Origin: Akkermansiaceae bacterium
Lineage (GTDB): Bacteria > Verrucomicrobiota > Verrucomicrobiia > Verrucomicrobiales > Akkermansiaceae
Direction of reading: 5' to 3'
Assembly (NCBI GenBank): GCA_019634595.1
Contig: JAHCBC010000003.1
Coordinates: forward strand, 806,001-870,000
Length of the DNA stretch: 64,000 nucleotides
Shown: positions 22,488-32,300 of the stretch, one piece after another
How the letters are laid out: every line of letters starts with the position of its first letter
Numbering within the stretch: position 1 is the first letter of the stretch
The notes under the pieces: generated by a model
The model's input: the letters and a program-made list of their open reading frames with translations, nothing else
Databases searched by the model: none
What the model was told of the DNA's origin: nothing
Made by a program: the position numbers and the translations under genes

Positions 22488-23174
22488 ATGTACTTGAAAA
22501 ACCCCTCCCCCGCTTTTTCCCGATCAGGTTCCGGGCTGCTCACATCCTGCCTGCTCCTTGGCGCAGCGCCGTGGTGCGACGCCGCCATCATCGCTAACTA
22601 TGAATTCACCGGAGGGGTGCTCACTTCCTCAGATCTGGACCTTGACACCACGGCATCCGACTTCACCGGCACGCCCGCTCCCACCACGGCGGTGACCAAT
22701 CGTCTGACCTACGCGGCCGCAAACGCGCCCACGACATGGAGCACGTCCACCGGCTTTGCCTCATTCACCCTCACACCCGGATCCTCCCCCCTCAGCTTGG
22801 CCAGCCTTTCCTTCGATTATGGCTTCAATAACATCGCCACGGGCGGAAACTACACCGTGCGCGTGTTCAGCAGCGTGACGGGATTCACCGATCTCTCCCA
22901 GTCACTCTACACATTCACCAACGACGACGGTTCGAATTCCGGCAACTACGCCGTCACCCCCACCAACCGCGTCATTACCCTCTCCAGCCTGCCCGCATTC
23001 CAGAATATCTCCACACCCGTGGAGTTCCGCTTTTATTTCACCGATGGTCACACAGGAGCCACCCGTTACCACTTGTTGGACAACGTGGTGCTCAACGCGG
23101 TCCCGGAGCCGTCCCACGCCATGCTCTGCCTCGCCGGAGCGGGGGCATTCATGGTCCGCCGCCGGAGGCGCTGA
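22488..23174 (+). CDS. PEP-CTERM surface protein
   Basis: A 228-residue protein with an N-terminal signal segment (GLLTSCLLLGAAPWCDA), a beta-rich middle (IANYEFTGGVL, LSFDYGFNNIATGG, VEFRFYFTDG) and a C-terminal sorting signal VPEPSHAMLCLAGAGAFMVRRRRR: PEP motif, hydrophobic stretch, arginine cluster. Such proteins are cut by an exosortase and are often linked to exopolysaccharide. No exosortase lies in this window. Its last 26 bases overlap the convergent dihydrouridine synthase gene. Confidence 0.88.
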   Translation: MYLKNPSPAFSRSGSGLLTSCLLLGAAPWCDAAIIANYEFTGGVLTSSDLDLDTTASDFTGTPAPTTAVTNRLTYAAANAPTTWSTSTGFASFTLTPGSSPLSLASLSFDYGFNNIATGGNYTVRVFSSVTGFTDLSQSLYTFTNDDGSNSGNYAVTPTNRVITLSSLPAFQNISTPVEFRFYFTDGHTGATRYHLLDNVVLNAVPEPSHAMLCLAGAGAFMVRRRRR

Positions 23175-24207
23175 GCCGGTCCGCGGCCAGATCCTCGAAT
23201 CCACAGAAAAGCTTCGACTCCACCGGCGGCTTCGCCGGGAGCGGATCATCATTGTCCAGATGGGCGGCGCAGATCGCGGAGAACTCCTCCGGCGTCTTCG
23301 CCCGGCGGATCTGCTGCTCGAACGTTTCATCCAGCCCGTGGCTGATGTACACCAGCGGCCGCTTCATCCTCTGGACGTGGCCCATCGGATCAAAGCGGAT
23401 CGATTCCCGGGCCATCTCATCATAGAGATCCCGGATGTAATCCAACAAATCCCGGCGGGTCGGGATCATCGGCTCCATCCCATCGAACGCGGCGGCAAGT
23501 TGGCTGAAGATCCACGGGTTCCGGATCGCGCCCCGTCCCACCATCAGGCCCGCGGCGTTCGTTTTCCGCAGGTAGGCACGTCCCGTCTCCACATCCACAA
23601 CGTTGCCATTGGCGATCACCGGGCAGGACATCATTTCCACCGCGGCCCTGACGCAGTCCGGATGCACCGGCGTGGCATAGCGTTCACCCACGGTCCTGCC
23701 ATGGATGGTAAGCCCGTCGATCGCATGGCGGCGGAAAATTTCCAGCAGCTTTGGAAACTCCGACGCGTCATGGTAACCGACCCGTGTCTTCACCGTGAAC
23801 CTTCCCGGAAAAGCATCGCGCAGCGTCCCGATGATGCGGTCCACCATCTCCGGATCCCGCAGCAGGCCTCCCCCCGCGTCCTTCCGGCAGACGATGGGGG
23901 CCGGGCAACCCAGATTGAGGTCGATCCCGGCGATCGGGTGCCGCGCCAGTTCCCCGGCCGTCCGGACCAGGGCCGGGATGTCCCGCCCGATCATCTGGGC
24001 GAAAACAGGCCGGCCCGTTTCATTTTCATCGATCGAACGGAGGATATACGCGTTCAGCTTCGAGTCCGGATGGACGCGGAAATACTCCGTCACGAACCAG
24101 TCGGGAGCACCGCGACGGGCGAGCACGCGCATGAATGGCAGGTCCGTCACATCCTGCATCGGGGCGAGGACCAGGGCAGGCCTGCCGTTTGGTAGAAAGT
24201 CGATCAT
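23149..24207 (-). CDS. tRNA-dihydrouridine synthase (Dus family)
   Basis: From the ATG at 24207 the protein reads MIDFLPNGRPALVLAPMQDVTDLPFMRVL, the FMN-barrel start of Dus enzymes. LGCPAP, VCRKDAGGGLLRDP (with the active-site Cys), VKTRVG, LTIHGRT, VIANGNV and GLMVGRGAIRNPWIF are all present. The enzyme reduces uridines in the tRNA D-loop with NADPH. An ATG at 24288 extends the frame upstream but overlaps nothing recognisable and is thought to be false. The last 26 bases overlap the PEP-CTERM gene on the other strand. It is divergent from the PUR-like gene. Confidence 0.93.
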   Translation of the reverse strand: MIDFLPNGRPALVLAPMQDVTDLPFMRVLARRGAPDWFVTEYFRVHPDSKLNAYILRSIDENETGRPVFAQMIGRDIPALVRTAGELARHPIAGIDLNLGCPAPIVCRKDAGGGLLRDPEMVDRIIGTLRDAFPGRFTVKTRVGYHDASEFPKLLEIFRRHAIDGLTIHGRTVGERYATPVHPDCVRAAVEMMSCPVIANGNVVDVETGRAYLRKTNAAGLMVGRGAIRNPWIFSQLAAAFDGMEPMIPTRRDLLDYIRDLYDEMARESIRFDPMGHVQRMKRPLVYISHGLDETFEQQIRRAKTPEEFSAICAAHLDNDDPLPAKPPVESKLFCGFEDLAADRLSASGGGP

Positions 24208-24299
24208 TTCCGGGCACTTCCCGCCGCACGGGAATTGGATTGACTTTGCAGAATGCCCCGCAATCGTCGTGTTGAAATCAAACGACAACGGAGGTTCCA

Positions 24300-24509
24300 G
24301 TGGAAAGCGATTTATTGCATACGGAAAAAATTCTGGCCGATCGGAAAGTCTTCTTTCTCGATCTGAAACAGAACTCGCGGGGCATGGTCGTGAAGATCAC
24401 CGAAGACGTGAGCGGGAACCGTGATACCATCATGGTGCCTGCCGAGATTCTCGGGGACTTCATCGCAGCTTTGACTGACATCAAAGCGACGGCCGACGAC
24501 CACGAGTAA
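24300..24509 (+). CDS. Small PUR-domain nucleic-acid-binding protein
   Basis: This 69-residue protein starts at a GTG (24300) preceded by GGAGG. The core RKVFFLDLKQNSRGMVVKITE followed by RDTIMVPAEILGDFIAAL matches a bacterial PUR-alpha repeat: beta strands with an FFxDLKxNxRG motif, a second beta pair, then a helix. Bacterial PUR proteins bind single-stranded nucleic acid as dimers. It sits 55 bases before the PIN/TRAM gene, on the same strand. The FxDLKxNxRG pattern is a strong cue; the biological role is inference. Confidence 0.75.
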   Translation: MESDLLHTEKILADRKVFFLDLKQNSRGMVVKITEDVSGNRDTIMVPAEILGDFIAALTDIKATADDHE

Positions 24510-24563
24510 AGGCTCCCCGCTCCCCTCGGCGGCGTGTGAGCAGCGGAGCCATCTCCCGACATC

Positions 24564-25616
24564 ATGACCTCGACGCCTTCCGTCAACATCGCCCGCCTCA
24601 CCTACCTGCTCATCTGTGAGGCCGGTGGCATCGCGGTGGCCATGAGCCTGAACGCCCCGCTGGGCTACGGCCTGGTCGGCGGCCTCCTCATCGCCGGGTT
24701 TTTCATCTGGGTGGAGACACTGGTGAAGGGCTTCACCCTCAGGGGCTTCTCGACCGCCACCTTCGGCCTCGGCGTCGGCCTGCTCTGTGCCTGGCTGCTC
24801 ACCCGCATCGACTTCACCACGCTCATCCAGACGATGATTCCGGATGATCCGGAACTCCCCCAGCAGCGGGATGCCTATCTGGGGGCGCTGAAGCTCGCCA
24901 TCGACACCGTCCTCTATTCCAGCTTCGGCTTCCTCGGTGCGGTGCTGGCGCTGCGGAGCAACCACGACGACTTTTCCTTCGTCATCCCCTACGTCCGTTT
25001 CCGCCAGGAAGCGACCACCGGCCAGCCCGTCGTGCTGGACCCGGAAGTGGTGATCGACGGACGTCTGCCCGGCATCATCCGTTCCGGCTTCCTCTCCGGC
25101 CGTCTGGTGGTCCCCCGCTTCGTGCTGGAGGAACTCCAGCAAATGTCCACCTCCAGCCAGAACGGCGCACGGCTCCGCGGCCAGCGGGGACTCGATGCGC
25201 TGGAAGCCATGCAGAAGGCTCCCGACATCCAGATCACCCTCCACGAAAGCAGCGCCCGCAAGGACGAGAAACTCTCCAAGCTCCTCATCGAAACCACCCG
25301 CCTGCTGGGAGCACGGCTGATGACCGGGGATGAAAATCTCGGAAAAGTCGCCCGGCTCCAGGGCATCCAGGTCCTCAACATCGACGAACTCGACCAGGCG
25401 CTGAAGCCCCCCGCCGGAGTCGGCGACAAGGTGCGCATCACCCTCGTCCGCAGCGGCAAGGAAGACCACCAGGCCGTCGGCTACCTTCCGGACGGCACCA
25501 TGATCGTCGTGAACCATGCCGTCGCGAAGATCGGCTCCGCGGTGGATGTCACGGTGGTCAGCACCTTGCAGACCAGCGCCGGCATCATGGTCTTCGCGGA
25601 ACTGGCTCAGGCGTAG
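24564..25616 (+). CDS. YacL-like membrane PIN/TRAM-domain protein
   Basis: A 350-residue protein with about four N-terminal transmembrane helices (residues ~10-135), a PIN nuclease-like domain and a C-terminal TRAM domain. The PIN motifs are VLDPEVVIDGRLPGI, VPRFVLEELQ and GARLMTGDENLGKVA, which keep the acidic metal-binding residues. TRAM is about 280-350 (GDKVRITLVRSGKED, IVVNHAV, VDVTVVSTLQTSAG). This matches YacL-type proteins that may act as membrane-bound RNases; activity is inferred. The last 10 bases overlap the convergent DUF2868 gene. Confidence 0.88.
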   Translation: MTSTPSVNIARLTYLLICEAGGIAVAMSLNAPLGYGLVGGLLIAGFFIWVETLVKGFTLRGFSTATFGLGVGLLCAWLLTRIDFTTLIQTMIPDDPELPQQRDAYLGALKLAIDTVLYSSFGFLGAVLALRSNHDDFSFVIPYVRFRQEATTGQPVVLDPEVVIDGRLPGIIRSGFLSGRLVVPRFVLEELQQMSTSSQNGARLRGQRGLDALEAMQKAPDIQITLHESSARKDEKLSKLLIETTRLLGARLMTGDENLGKVARLQGIQVLNIDELDQALKPPAGVGDKVRITLVRSGKEDHQAVGYLPDGTMIVVNHAVAKIGSAVDVTVVSTLQTSAGIMVFAELAQA

Positions 25617-26968
25617 AAATAGACCTCCGCGTGCGGATCGCGGAGGGAATCCACGAATCGTTCCCACTGCGCCATCTCCTCCGCGGCCACCTGCACCGGA
25701 GATCCGCCCGTCTCATTGGCGACGAGGAATTTCACCGGCACCGTGTTTCCCGCAACCCGCCGGATCTGTGAGTGCAGCGCGCTCATCCTCGCCGGGGAAA
25801 GCGCCCATCCCTCCGCCAGCAGGACCACCCCGGCGGGTGCCTGCGCCAGCGCGGCGGCGGCTTCACCTTCCGCTCCCGGATCCAGCACCGCGGTGGTGTG
25901 CCAGGACGCCGGGTGCACCCTCAGTTTCTGGAGCAGGAAAGGCCTCAGGACATCCGGCAGGAAGCCACTGCCTCCCACATCCAGGACCAGCACGCCATCC
26001 AGTGGCTTTTCATCATTCTCCGCGCGGTCCACTCCGGTGAGTTCCCTCCACAGCGCCCGGTGGTGCCTGGCCTGGAAGTCGATGGATGCCAGTGCCCGGC
26101 GGCTGGCGAATCCCGCCGCCATCCAGAGAAAGAAACGCGGCAGCAATCCCCAGACGACCGTCGCCATCAGCAGGAACAGCCACCATGACGCAGGCCCTGG
26201 CGGCAAGGTTCCGGAACCCGCGGGCAACAACCGCGTCGCATCAATCGTCGCGGCGTCCGGCACCGCTTCCGGGAAAACCGCCGCCCATGGCAGGGAAAGG
26301 AAACGCACGGTGGCCGCCAGCGACTCCCGCATGGTCTCCTCGGTCGTCGTTTCCCAATGGAAGCCGATGTTCTTCGTCAGCACGAATGCGCCGAGCATGC
26401 TGATGATCCCGATGTTGAACCAGACTCCGAACATCTGCGCGAACGAAGCGAGCCGCCAGAGCAGGGCCGCCTTCGGAAATGGCCCTCCATCCATGATGCG
26501 GGCCCACAGCTTTCCCTCATGATCCTTCGTCACTTTCCGCAGGAAGCCCCCCATCGCCGCCTGGACACCGGTGAAACCGCTGGCCGACCGGCGTCGGAAA
26601 AGCCATGCCGCCACCGCAACCGCGAGGACCAACCACTGGCTCCCCAGCCCCAGCGCCAGGTAGTGGACGACATTCATCCCGCCGATTTTCTCATCGACCA
26701 GAAAGCGCACCACATTCGCGCCGAGCGCCCAGCCCATGGCAATGACCAGCGCCCGCAATAGCGTCTCCGCGATCAGATAGCGGCGGCCCGCCGGGACCGG
26801 CTCCCTCGCCGCTTCCAGCCAGGCGCGCAGGCCCGCACGCCGCGCGGCGGTGCCATCAAGCCCGTGCGCCGCGGCCCTGACCTCCGATTTCACCGCTGGC
26901 GATACCTTGAAACCCGCATCGAGCGCCTGCTCGAAATCCACCAAATTTTCCAAAGTCCAGCGCGGCAT
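25607..26968 (-). CDS. DUF2868-like integral membrane protein
   Basis: 453 residues with a short soluble N-terminus (RWTLENLVDFEQAL), then membrane helices at about 65-125 (TLLRALVIAMGWALGANVVRF; LGLGSQWLVLAVAVAAWLF), 170-200 and 260-295, and a C-terminal soluble domain with VLVLDVGGSGFLPDVL and GVVLLAEGWALSP. This layout resembles DUF2868 proteins, which are often paired with a DUF3482 GTPase gene; no such partner lies here. Function unknown. It overlaps the PIN/TRAM gene end by 10 bases. Confidence 0.62.
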   Translation of the reverse strand: MPRWTLENLVDFEQALDAGFKVSPAVKSEVRAAAHGLDGTAARRAGLRAWLEAAREPVPAGRRYLIAETLLRALVIAMGWALGANVVRFLVDEKIGGMNVVHYLALGLGSQWLVLAVAVAAWLFRRRSASGFTGVQAAMGGFLRKVTKDHEGKLWARIMDGGPFPKAALLWRLASFAQMFGVWFNIGIISMLGAFVLTKNIGFHWETTTEETMRESLAATVRFLSLPWAAVFPEAVPDAATIDATRLLPAGSGTLPPGPASWWLFLLMATVVWGLLPRFFLWMAAGFASRRALASIDFQARHHRALWRELTGVDRAENDEKPLDGVLVLDVGGSGFLPDVLRPFLLQKLRVHPASWHTTAVLDPGAEGEAAAALAQAPAGVVLLAEGWALSPARMSALHSQIRRVAGNTVPVKFLVANETGGSPVQVAAEEMAQWERFVDSLRDPHAEVYFYA

Positions 26969-27071
26969 CCACTCCGGATATAATAACGCAGGGGAGACGC
27001 CGCAAGGCAGGACCGTCTCCGTCCCCGGGCCACCTCATTTCAAGCGCCACTTGGAGGAAAGCGGGTGGATC
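26969..27071. other. Intergenic, no gene seen
   Basis: With the inverted repeat that follows, this forms the ~350-base gap between the DUF2868-like and YrbL-like genes (26969-27318). I see a divergent control region but no clear promoter. Confidence 0.4.
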
Positions 27072-27172
27072 ACAACTGATTCCACTGATTTACTGATTTA
27101 AAGAGAGAAGAATGAACCGCCTTTCGGCGATACTGCCCGATTCTGAATCAGTAAATCAGTGAAATCAGTGGT
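27072..27172. repeat. 27-bp inverted repeat built from ACTGATT units
   Basis: The left arm (27072-27098) and the right arm (27146-27172) are complementary at 25 of 27 positions, with a 47-base spacer. Each arm contains three ACTGATT words spaced about 10 bases. It lies in the gap between divergent genes, 150 bases before the YrbL-like start. Confidence 0.8.
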
Positions 27173-27318
27173 AATTCTTTCAAATTTCGGGTGGAGCTTC
27201 CCGAAATGAGATGGCCCTGGTCTCCGTCCAATTGGTCCTTCTTTGGAACGCAACCTGCCGCAAGGATTCAAACGGACTTGACCCCGGAATAACCCTCATT
27301 TATGATGAGCGACTTACG

Positions 27319-28344
27319 ATGATCCTGCTGAGCGACAGACAACCCGTTGCCCAAGGCAAGCAACGCTTTGTCTTCACCCACCCGGACCATTCGGATCTCA
27401 TTATCAAGGTCATCCGGCCCGACTCGGTGGACCGCGCTTGGGGTAAATGGTACAAAATGCGCCGCTGCTACGGCCAGTATCTTTCCTACATGCGGGAGAT
27501 CGGCGAGTATGTGGCCACCCATGCCCGGGAGGGCTCCAGCCCGCCCTTCGTCCAGCGGATCAAGGGACTGGTGGACACGGACATGGGACTGGGCCTCGTG
27601 CTGGATGCCGTCCGTGGAGAGAATGGCGATCTGGCACCGTCCCTCCGTGCAATGCTCGCGGATGGCACCTTTGACCGCGCTGCCGAGCACGCCCTCGAGG
27701 AATTTTTCCGGGATCTGATGGCGTCCGACGTGATCGCCGCGGATCTCAACGGCGGGAACGTGGTCTACGCGCAGGACGGGGAGAAAGGCAGCCGGTTCGT
27801 GATGATCGACGGCCTGGGCCAGCACAACCTCATCCCCCTCAAACGGTTTTCCCGGACGATGAATCGTCGTGGCAAGCTCCGCCGCATCGGCAAACTGCGC
27901 CGCCAGATCGCCGCAGCACGGGGCCAGCACACTCCTTCCCGGAGGATTTCCCGACGCGTTGCCAAGTCGCGTAGCCTCCTGCTGGCCGCCGGGGCGGCAT
28001 TGGTCGCGCTGATGGCCACCCTCTCGTTTCCGCCAAAACCCGCAGGACTTTCGGAAGCGGAAAACGGCAAAAGTAGCCCCGGTTCCCCGGTGAGCTGGGA
28101 CTGGCAGGGAGGTTTCGGACTGGAAAGTTCCGATCTCCTTTCCTCCCAGCAGGCTCCCGCCGTGATCAGCGGTAAAATGATCCCGGACCGGGAACCGGCG
28201 ATCCGTCTGGCCCCGTGGCTCCAGTTGGTTCGACCATCCCTGGATTCCAACGGCCCCATGCTCATCAACCCCTACGCGGGCGATGAGGACGGGGAGTTCG
28301 ATGTGATCACGTCGATTGACGACCAGAATCCGATCATCCAGTGA
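27319..28344 (+). CDS. YrbL-like kinase-fold protein with C-terminal membrane segment
   Basis: From the ATG at 27319 the first ~200 residues match the PhoP-regulated YrbL family, a protein-kinase-like fold: MILLSDRQPVAQGKQRFVF (glycine-loop position), LIIKVIRPD (Lys), KWYKMRRCYGQYLSY, GLGLVLDAVRGENGDLAPSL, ASDVIAADLNGGNVVY (catalytic-loop-like DLNGGN) and RFVMIDGLGQHN (DFG-like IDG). A basic linker then leads to a membrane segment (SLLLAAGAALVALMATL, about 250-270) and an extracytoplasmic tail. Usual YrbL proteins (~210 residues) lack this tail. The start at 27211 in the same frame has no support. Kinase activity is unproven for the family. Confidence 0.75.
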   Translation: MILLSDRQPVAQGKQRFVFTHPDHSDLIIKVIRPDSVDRAWGKWYKMRRCYGQYLSYMREIGEYVATHAREGSSPPFVQRIKGLVDTDMGLGLVLDAVRGENGDLAPSLRAMLADGTFDRAAEHALEEFFRDLMASDVIAADLNGGNVVYAQDGEKGSRFVMIDGLGQHNLIPLKRFSRTMNRRGKLRRIGKLRRQIAAARGQHTPSRRISRRVAKSRSLLLAAGAALVALMATLSFPPKPAGLSEAENGKSSPGSPVSWDWQGGFGLESSDLLSSQQAPAVISGKMIPDREPAIRLAPWLQLVRPSLDSNGPMLINPYAGDEDGEFDVITSIDDQNPIIQ

Positions 28345-28359
28345 TCCGGCCTTTGCCGT

Positions 28360-28950
28360 TCACGCCTTCTTCTCGATCAGGCGGAAGCGGTCGTGATAGT
28401 GGCCGCGGCTGAATTTCCGGCAGCAATCGTAGCAGGCCACCGCCCTGCTGATCGGTTTCACCCGGTGGATGGTGGTGAAGCAGTTCGGGCAGATATAGGA
28501 ATGGTTGCGCTTCATCCGCCGCCGCTTGAATGGCAGGGTGTGGAACGGCTGCTCGTTCGGAATGCCCAGGTCGGCACATGCCTCCTGCCACTCCCTGCCA
28601 TGAGGTTCGATCCGCCGCCGCCCGCTCCTCTCGTAGGCCACCAGATGCGCCAGCTCATGCTTCAGCGTGCGCCAGAGTTCCTCCGGCTCGCATTCCTTCA
28701 GCTTCGGATTCAGCTCGATGGACCGGTGCGGCCACCAGGCACGGCCAGCCGTCGTCTGCATGCGGCTGTTCCATGAAACGCTGACCTTGCGGGCCAGTTC
28801 ATGGAGAGCGAGCGACTTGGAAGCCTCCACGCACCACGCGGTGAGGCCCTTGTCCTCGGCACCGCTTTTCGGCCGCACCTCGGCCACCGCAGGACGGAAT
28901 CCGAACAGGGAAGCCCATCGGAATTCGAGTTGCGGTTTCGCCTTTCCCAT
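28360..28950 (-). CDS. SprT-like zinc metalloprotease domain protein
   Basis: Starting at the ATG at 28950 (MGKAKPQLEFRW). A SprT-type domain: AWCVEASKSLALHELARKVSVSWN, TAGRAWWPHRSIELNPKL, LKHELAHLVAYE (HExxH zinc motif) with HGREWQEAC supplying the third His. A C-terminal zinc ribbon has CPNC and CYDC. Related to bacterial SprT and the eukaryotic DNA-protein crosslink protease Spartan, though the bacterial substrate is not established. The frame extends upstream to 29148 through repeat-rich DNA, which is rejected. Confidence 0.9.
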   Translation of the reverse strand: MGKAKPQLEFRWASLFGFRPAVAEVRPKSGAEDKGLTAWCVEASKSLALHELARKVSVSWNSRMQTTAGRAWWPHRSIELNPKLKECEPEELWRTLKHELAHLVAYERSGRRRIEPHGREWQEACADLGIPNEQPFHTLPFKRRRMKRNHSYICPNCFTTIHRVKPISRAVACYDCCRKFSRGHYHDRFRLIEKKA

Positions 28951-29381
28951 GGGTCCAACCGCTAACAAGAAATCCCCTCCAGCGCAACCGGAAGCTCGCC
29001 GTAAAACGCAAATTGAAGGAGCGCCGGCTTCAGCCGGCATTTCCATCAGGACCGTGGCCGCGACGCCCGCCGCAATCTTCAACCGTGGCTGGGCCATCTT
29101 GGCCCAGGCCGTTGCAGGGGCGTCCCGCCCCTGTCTTCCCCATGGCATCGGACCCCGTGGCTGCGACGTCCCGCCCGGATTCGCCGGAGGAATATCGCTG
29201 GCCCATATCCACCGGGGCCGCTGCGGGAATAGCGGAATGGCTCCGCCATTACGGCGGGGAAATCCACTTGCTCCCTACAGGTTCCGCTTGGTGAAAGGAT
29301 GACATCCATCGCACGTTGGCATGGAAAGGCCGCACCCATTCACCCGGCGGACTGAAATCCTATGCCTTCAAGGCATAGGGC
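28951..29381. other. Intergenic stretch with four perfect small stem-loops
   Basis: No gene is supported here. Four short palindromes occur: GCCGGC-TTCA-GCCGGC (29023-29038), CTGGGCCA-TCT-TGGCCCAG (29090-29108), CAGGGGCG-TCC-CGCCCCTG (29115-29133) and CCTATGCC-TTCAA-GGCATAGG (29359-29379). None is followed by a T run. They may be repetitive extragenic palindromes or weak bidirectional terminators between the RND gene and sprT. Confidence 0.65.
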
Positions 29382-32300
29382 TCAAGCCGACGGCCCATCC
29401 TCCCCATGGATCGCATGCGCCACGCTCATTCCCGGAGTATTGCCGGTGACCTTCATCACGATCTTCATGACCACGACGAAGAACACGGGCACCAGGAACA
29501 CCGCCAGCACCGTGCCGGAGATCATGCCCCCGGCGACACCCGTGCCGATCGCGTTCTGGCTGGCGGAACCCGCACCGGAGCTGATGACCAGCGGCACCAC
29601 GCCCAGCACAAACGCCATCGACGTCATGAGGATGGGGCGCAGACGGAGTTTCACCGCTTCCAGGGTCGCGTCGATGAGGCCCTTGCCCTCCTTCATCAGG
29701 TCGAGGGCGAACTCGATGATTAGGATCGCGTTCTTGGTGGAAAGGCCCACGGTCGTGAGCAGGCCCACCTTGAAATACACGTCGTTCTCAAGTCCGCGGA
29801 GGGTGGCCGCACCAAGTGCACCGATGATGCCGAGCGGCACCACCATCATGACCGCCGCCGGAATGGACCAGCTTTCGTAGAGAGCCGCGAGACAGAGGAA
29901 CACCACGAGGATGGACACTGCATACAGGATGGGAGCCTGGTTTCCGGAAACCTTTTCCTCCAGCGACTGGCCGGACCATTCGTAGCCCAGGCCGGGCGGG
30001 AGTTTCTTCGCCATCTCCTCCATCTGGTTCATCGCTTCACCGGAACTCAGGCCGGGAGCCGCTTGTCCCACGATATTGATTGCCGGGACGCCATTGTAGC
30101 GTTGTAGCTGCGGGGAGCCATAGGACCACTCGACCTTCGTCACGGACGAAAGCGGGACCATGCCGCCGTTCTTGTTCCGCACGAACACCTTGCCGATATC
30201 TTCCTGGGTCATCCGGAACTTCGCATCCAGCATGACGATCACCCGCTGGACGCGCGGACCATTGACGAAGTTGTTCACGTAGGCGGAGCCGAACGCCGTC
30301 TGCATCGTCGTATTGATATCCGCCAGCGACACACCGAGCGCGCTGGCCTTGTCCTGATCCAGCTCGATCTTCATCTGCGCCACGTCAGCCAGACCCTGTG
30401 GCCGGACTTGCATGAGCTTGGTGTTCTGCGACGCCATCCCCATCAACTGGCCCTGGGCCTCGATGAGCTTCTCATGCCCGACCCCGCCGAGGTCCTGCAG
30501 CCAGAAGTCGAAGCCAGAGGAGGTTCCCAGCTCGGGAATCGCCGGCGGGTTGAGCGGATACACGATGGCATCCTTGATGCCGCCGAAGCCGACAAGAGCC
30601 CGCTGGATGACCGCCTGTGCCCGGTGATCCTTGCCCGGGCGTTCCTCCCATGGCTTCAGGCGGATGAACGCGAGGCCGGAGTTCTGCGCACGGCCGGCGA
30701 AGCTGAAGCCCGCCACCGTGAAGTAGTGTTCCACCTCGGGCTGTTTCGCGAGGTATTCTTCGGCCTGCTTCAGCACCTCCTGGGTCCGGGCGTCCGTGGC
30801 ACCCACCGGCAGGGTGAAGAGCGTGAGGAAATACCCCTGGTCTTCTTCCGGAAGGAAGGAGGACGGCATCTTCTTGTAGAAATGCACCACGCCGAAGATC
30901 ACCAGACCGAACGCCAGGAGGCCGAGGATGGTGTGCTTCAAAAGTCCGCCCACGGATTTCTGGTAAACATTGGTCGTCCGGTCGAACGAACGGTTGAACC
31001 AACCGAAGAAGCCTTTCTTCTCATGGTGGTGACCCGCCTCCACTTGCTTCAGCAGGGTGGCGCAAAGCGCGGGAGTCAGGGTCAGGGCGAGGAAGATCGA
31101 GAACACCATACAGGACACCATCGACATCGTGAACTGCTTGTAGATCGCACCCACCGAACCGCCGAAGAACGCCATTGGCAGGAACACCGCGGTCAGCACC
31201 AGGGTGATGCCGATCAGCGCGCCGGTGATCTGGTTCATCGCCTTCCGGGTGGCTTCCTTCGCAGGCAGGCCTTCCTCGGACATGATCCGCTCCACGTTCT
31301 CCACCACCACGATCGCGTCATCCACGAGGATACCGATGGCGAGCACCATGCCGAACATGGTGAGCACGTTGATGGAGAAGCCGAACGCCGACATCAGCGC
31401 ACAGGTGCCCAGCAGGGCGACCGGCACGACCAGTGTCGGGATGAGGGTGGCGCGGAAGTTCTGCAGGAACAGATACATCACCAGGAACACTAGGATGATC
31501 GCCTCGACAAGGGTCTTGAGAACCTCCTTCACGGAGATCTTCACGAAGGTGGAGGTATCCAGCGGGAACACCACCTTCACACCCGGCGGGAAGAACTCCG
31601 AAAGACGCTCGATCTCGGCACGGACCGCATCCGCGGTATCGAGCGCGTTGGCGGTCGGGGAAAGCTTGATGGCACCGGCACCGGTCGGCTTGCCGTCGAT
31701 GTTCGCCTTGATGGTGTAGTCCTGGCCGCCCATTTCCACCCGGGCGACATCCTTCAGATAGACGCGGGATCCGTCCGTGTTCACCCGCAGGACGATGTTC
31801 TCGAACTCATTCACCTCCCGCAGCGTGGCCCGCCCCTGGAGGATGACGTTGAGCTGCTGGCCCTCCACCGCGGGAAGCTGGCCGAGCTGGCCGACCGGCA
31901 CCTGCGTGTTCTGTGCGGCCACGGCGGCGTTCACGTCGCCGGGAGTCAGCTTGTAGCTGTTGAGCTTGTCCGGATCGAGCCAGATCCGCATCGCATACTG
32001 CGTGCCGAACTGGATGACCTCACCCACGCCCTGCACCCGGCGGAGCGGGTCGAGCACGCTGGAGGCCAGGTAGTTGCCCAGGGCGATGGCATCCATGCTG
32101 CCGTCGTCCGTGGTCAGGGCGATGAACATCATGAAGTTCCGCGTCGCCTTGGCCACCACCACACCCTGCTGCTGCACGGTCTGCGGCAGGCTCGGCGTGG
32201 CGAGCTGCACCTTGTTCTGCACCTGCACCTGCGCCGTGTCCGGATTTGTCCCCGGCTTGAAATACAACGTGATGGTCGCCACGCCGTTCGCGTCGCTGGC

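Noticed and set aside
21071..22591. 506-codon minus-strand frame
   Set aside because: Antisense to the sulfatase, Gly/Val/Glu repetitive composition.
27072..27172. CRISPR-like repeats (ACTGATT words)
   Set aside because: Only six short words in two inverted arms, no spacers and no cas genes.
30408..31493. 361-codon + strand frame
   Set aside because: Shadow of the RND permease; His/Gln/Arg-rich.
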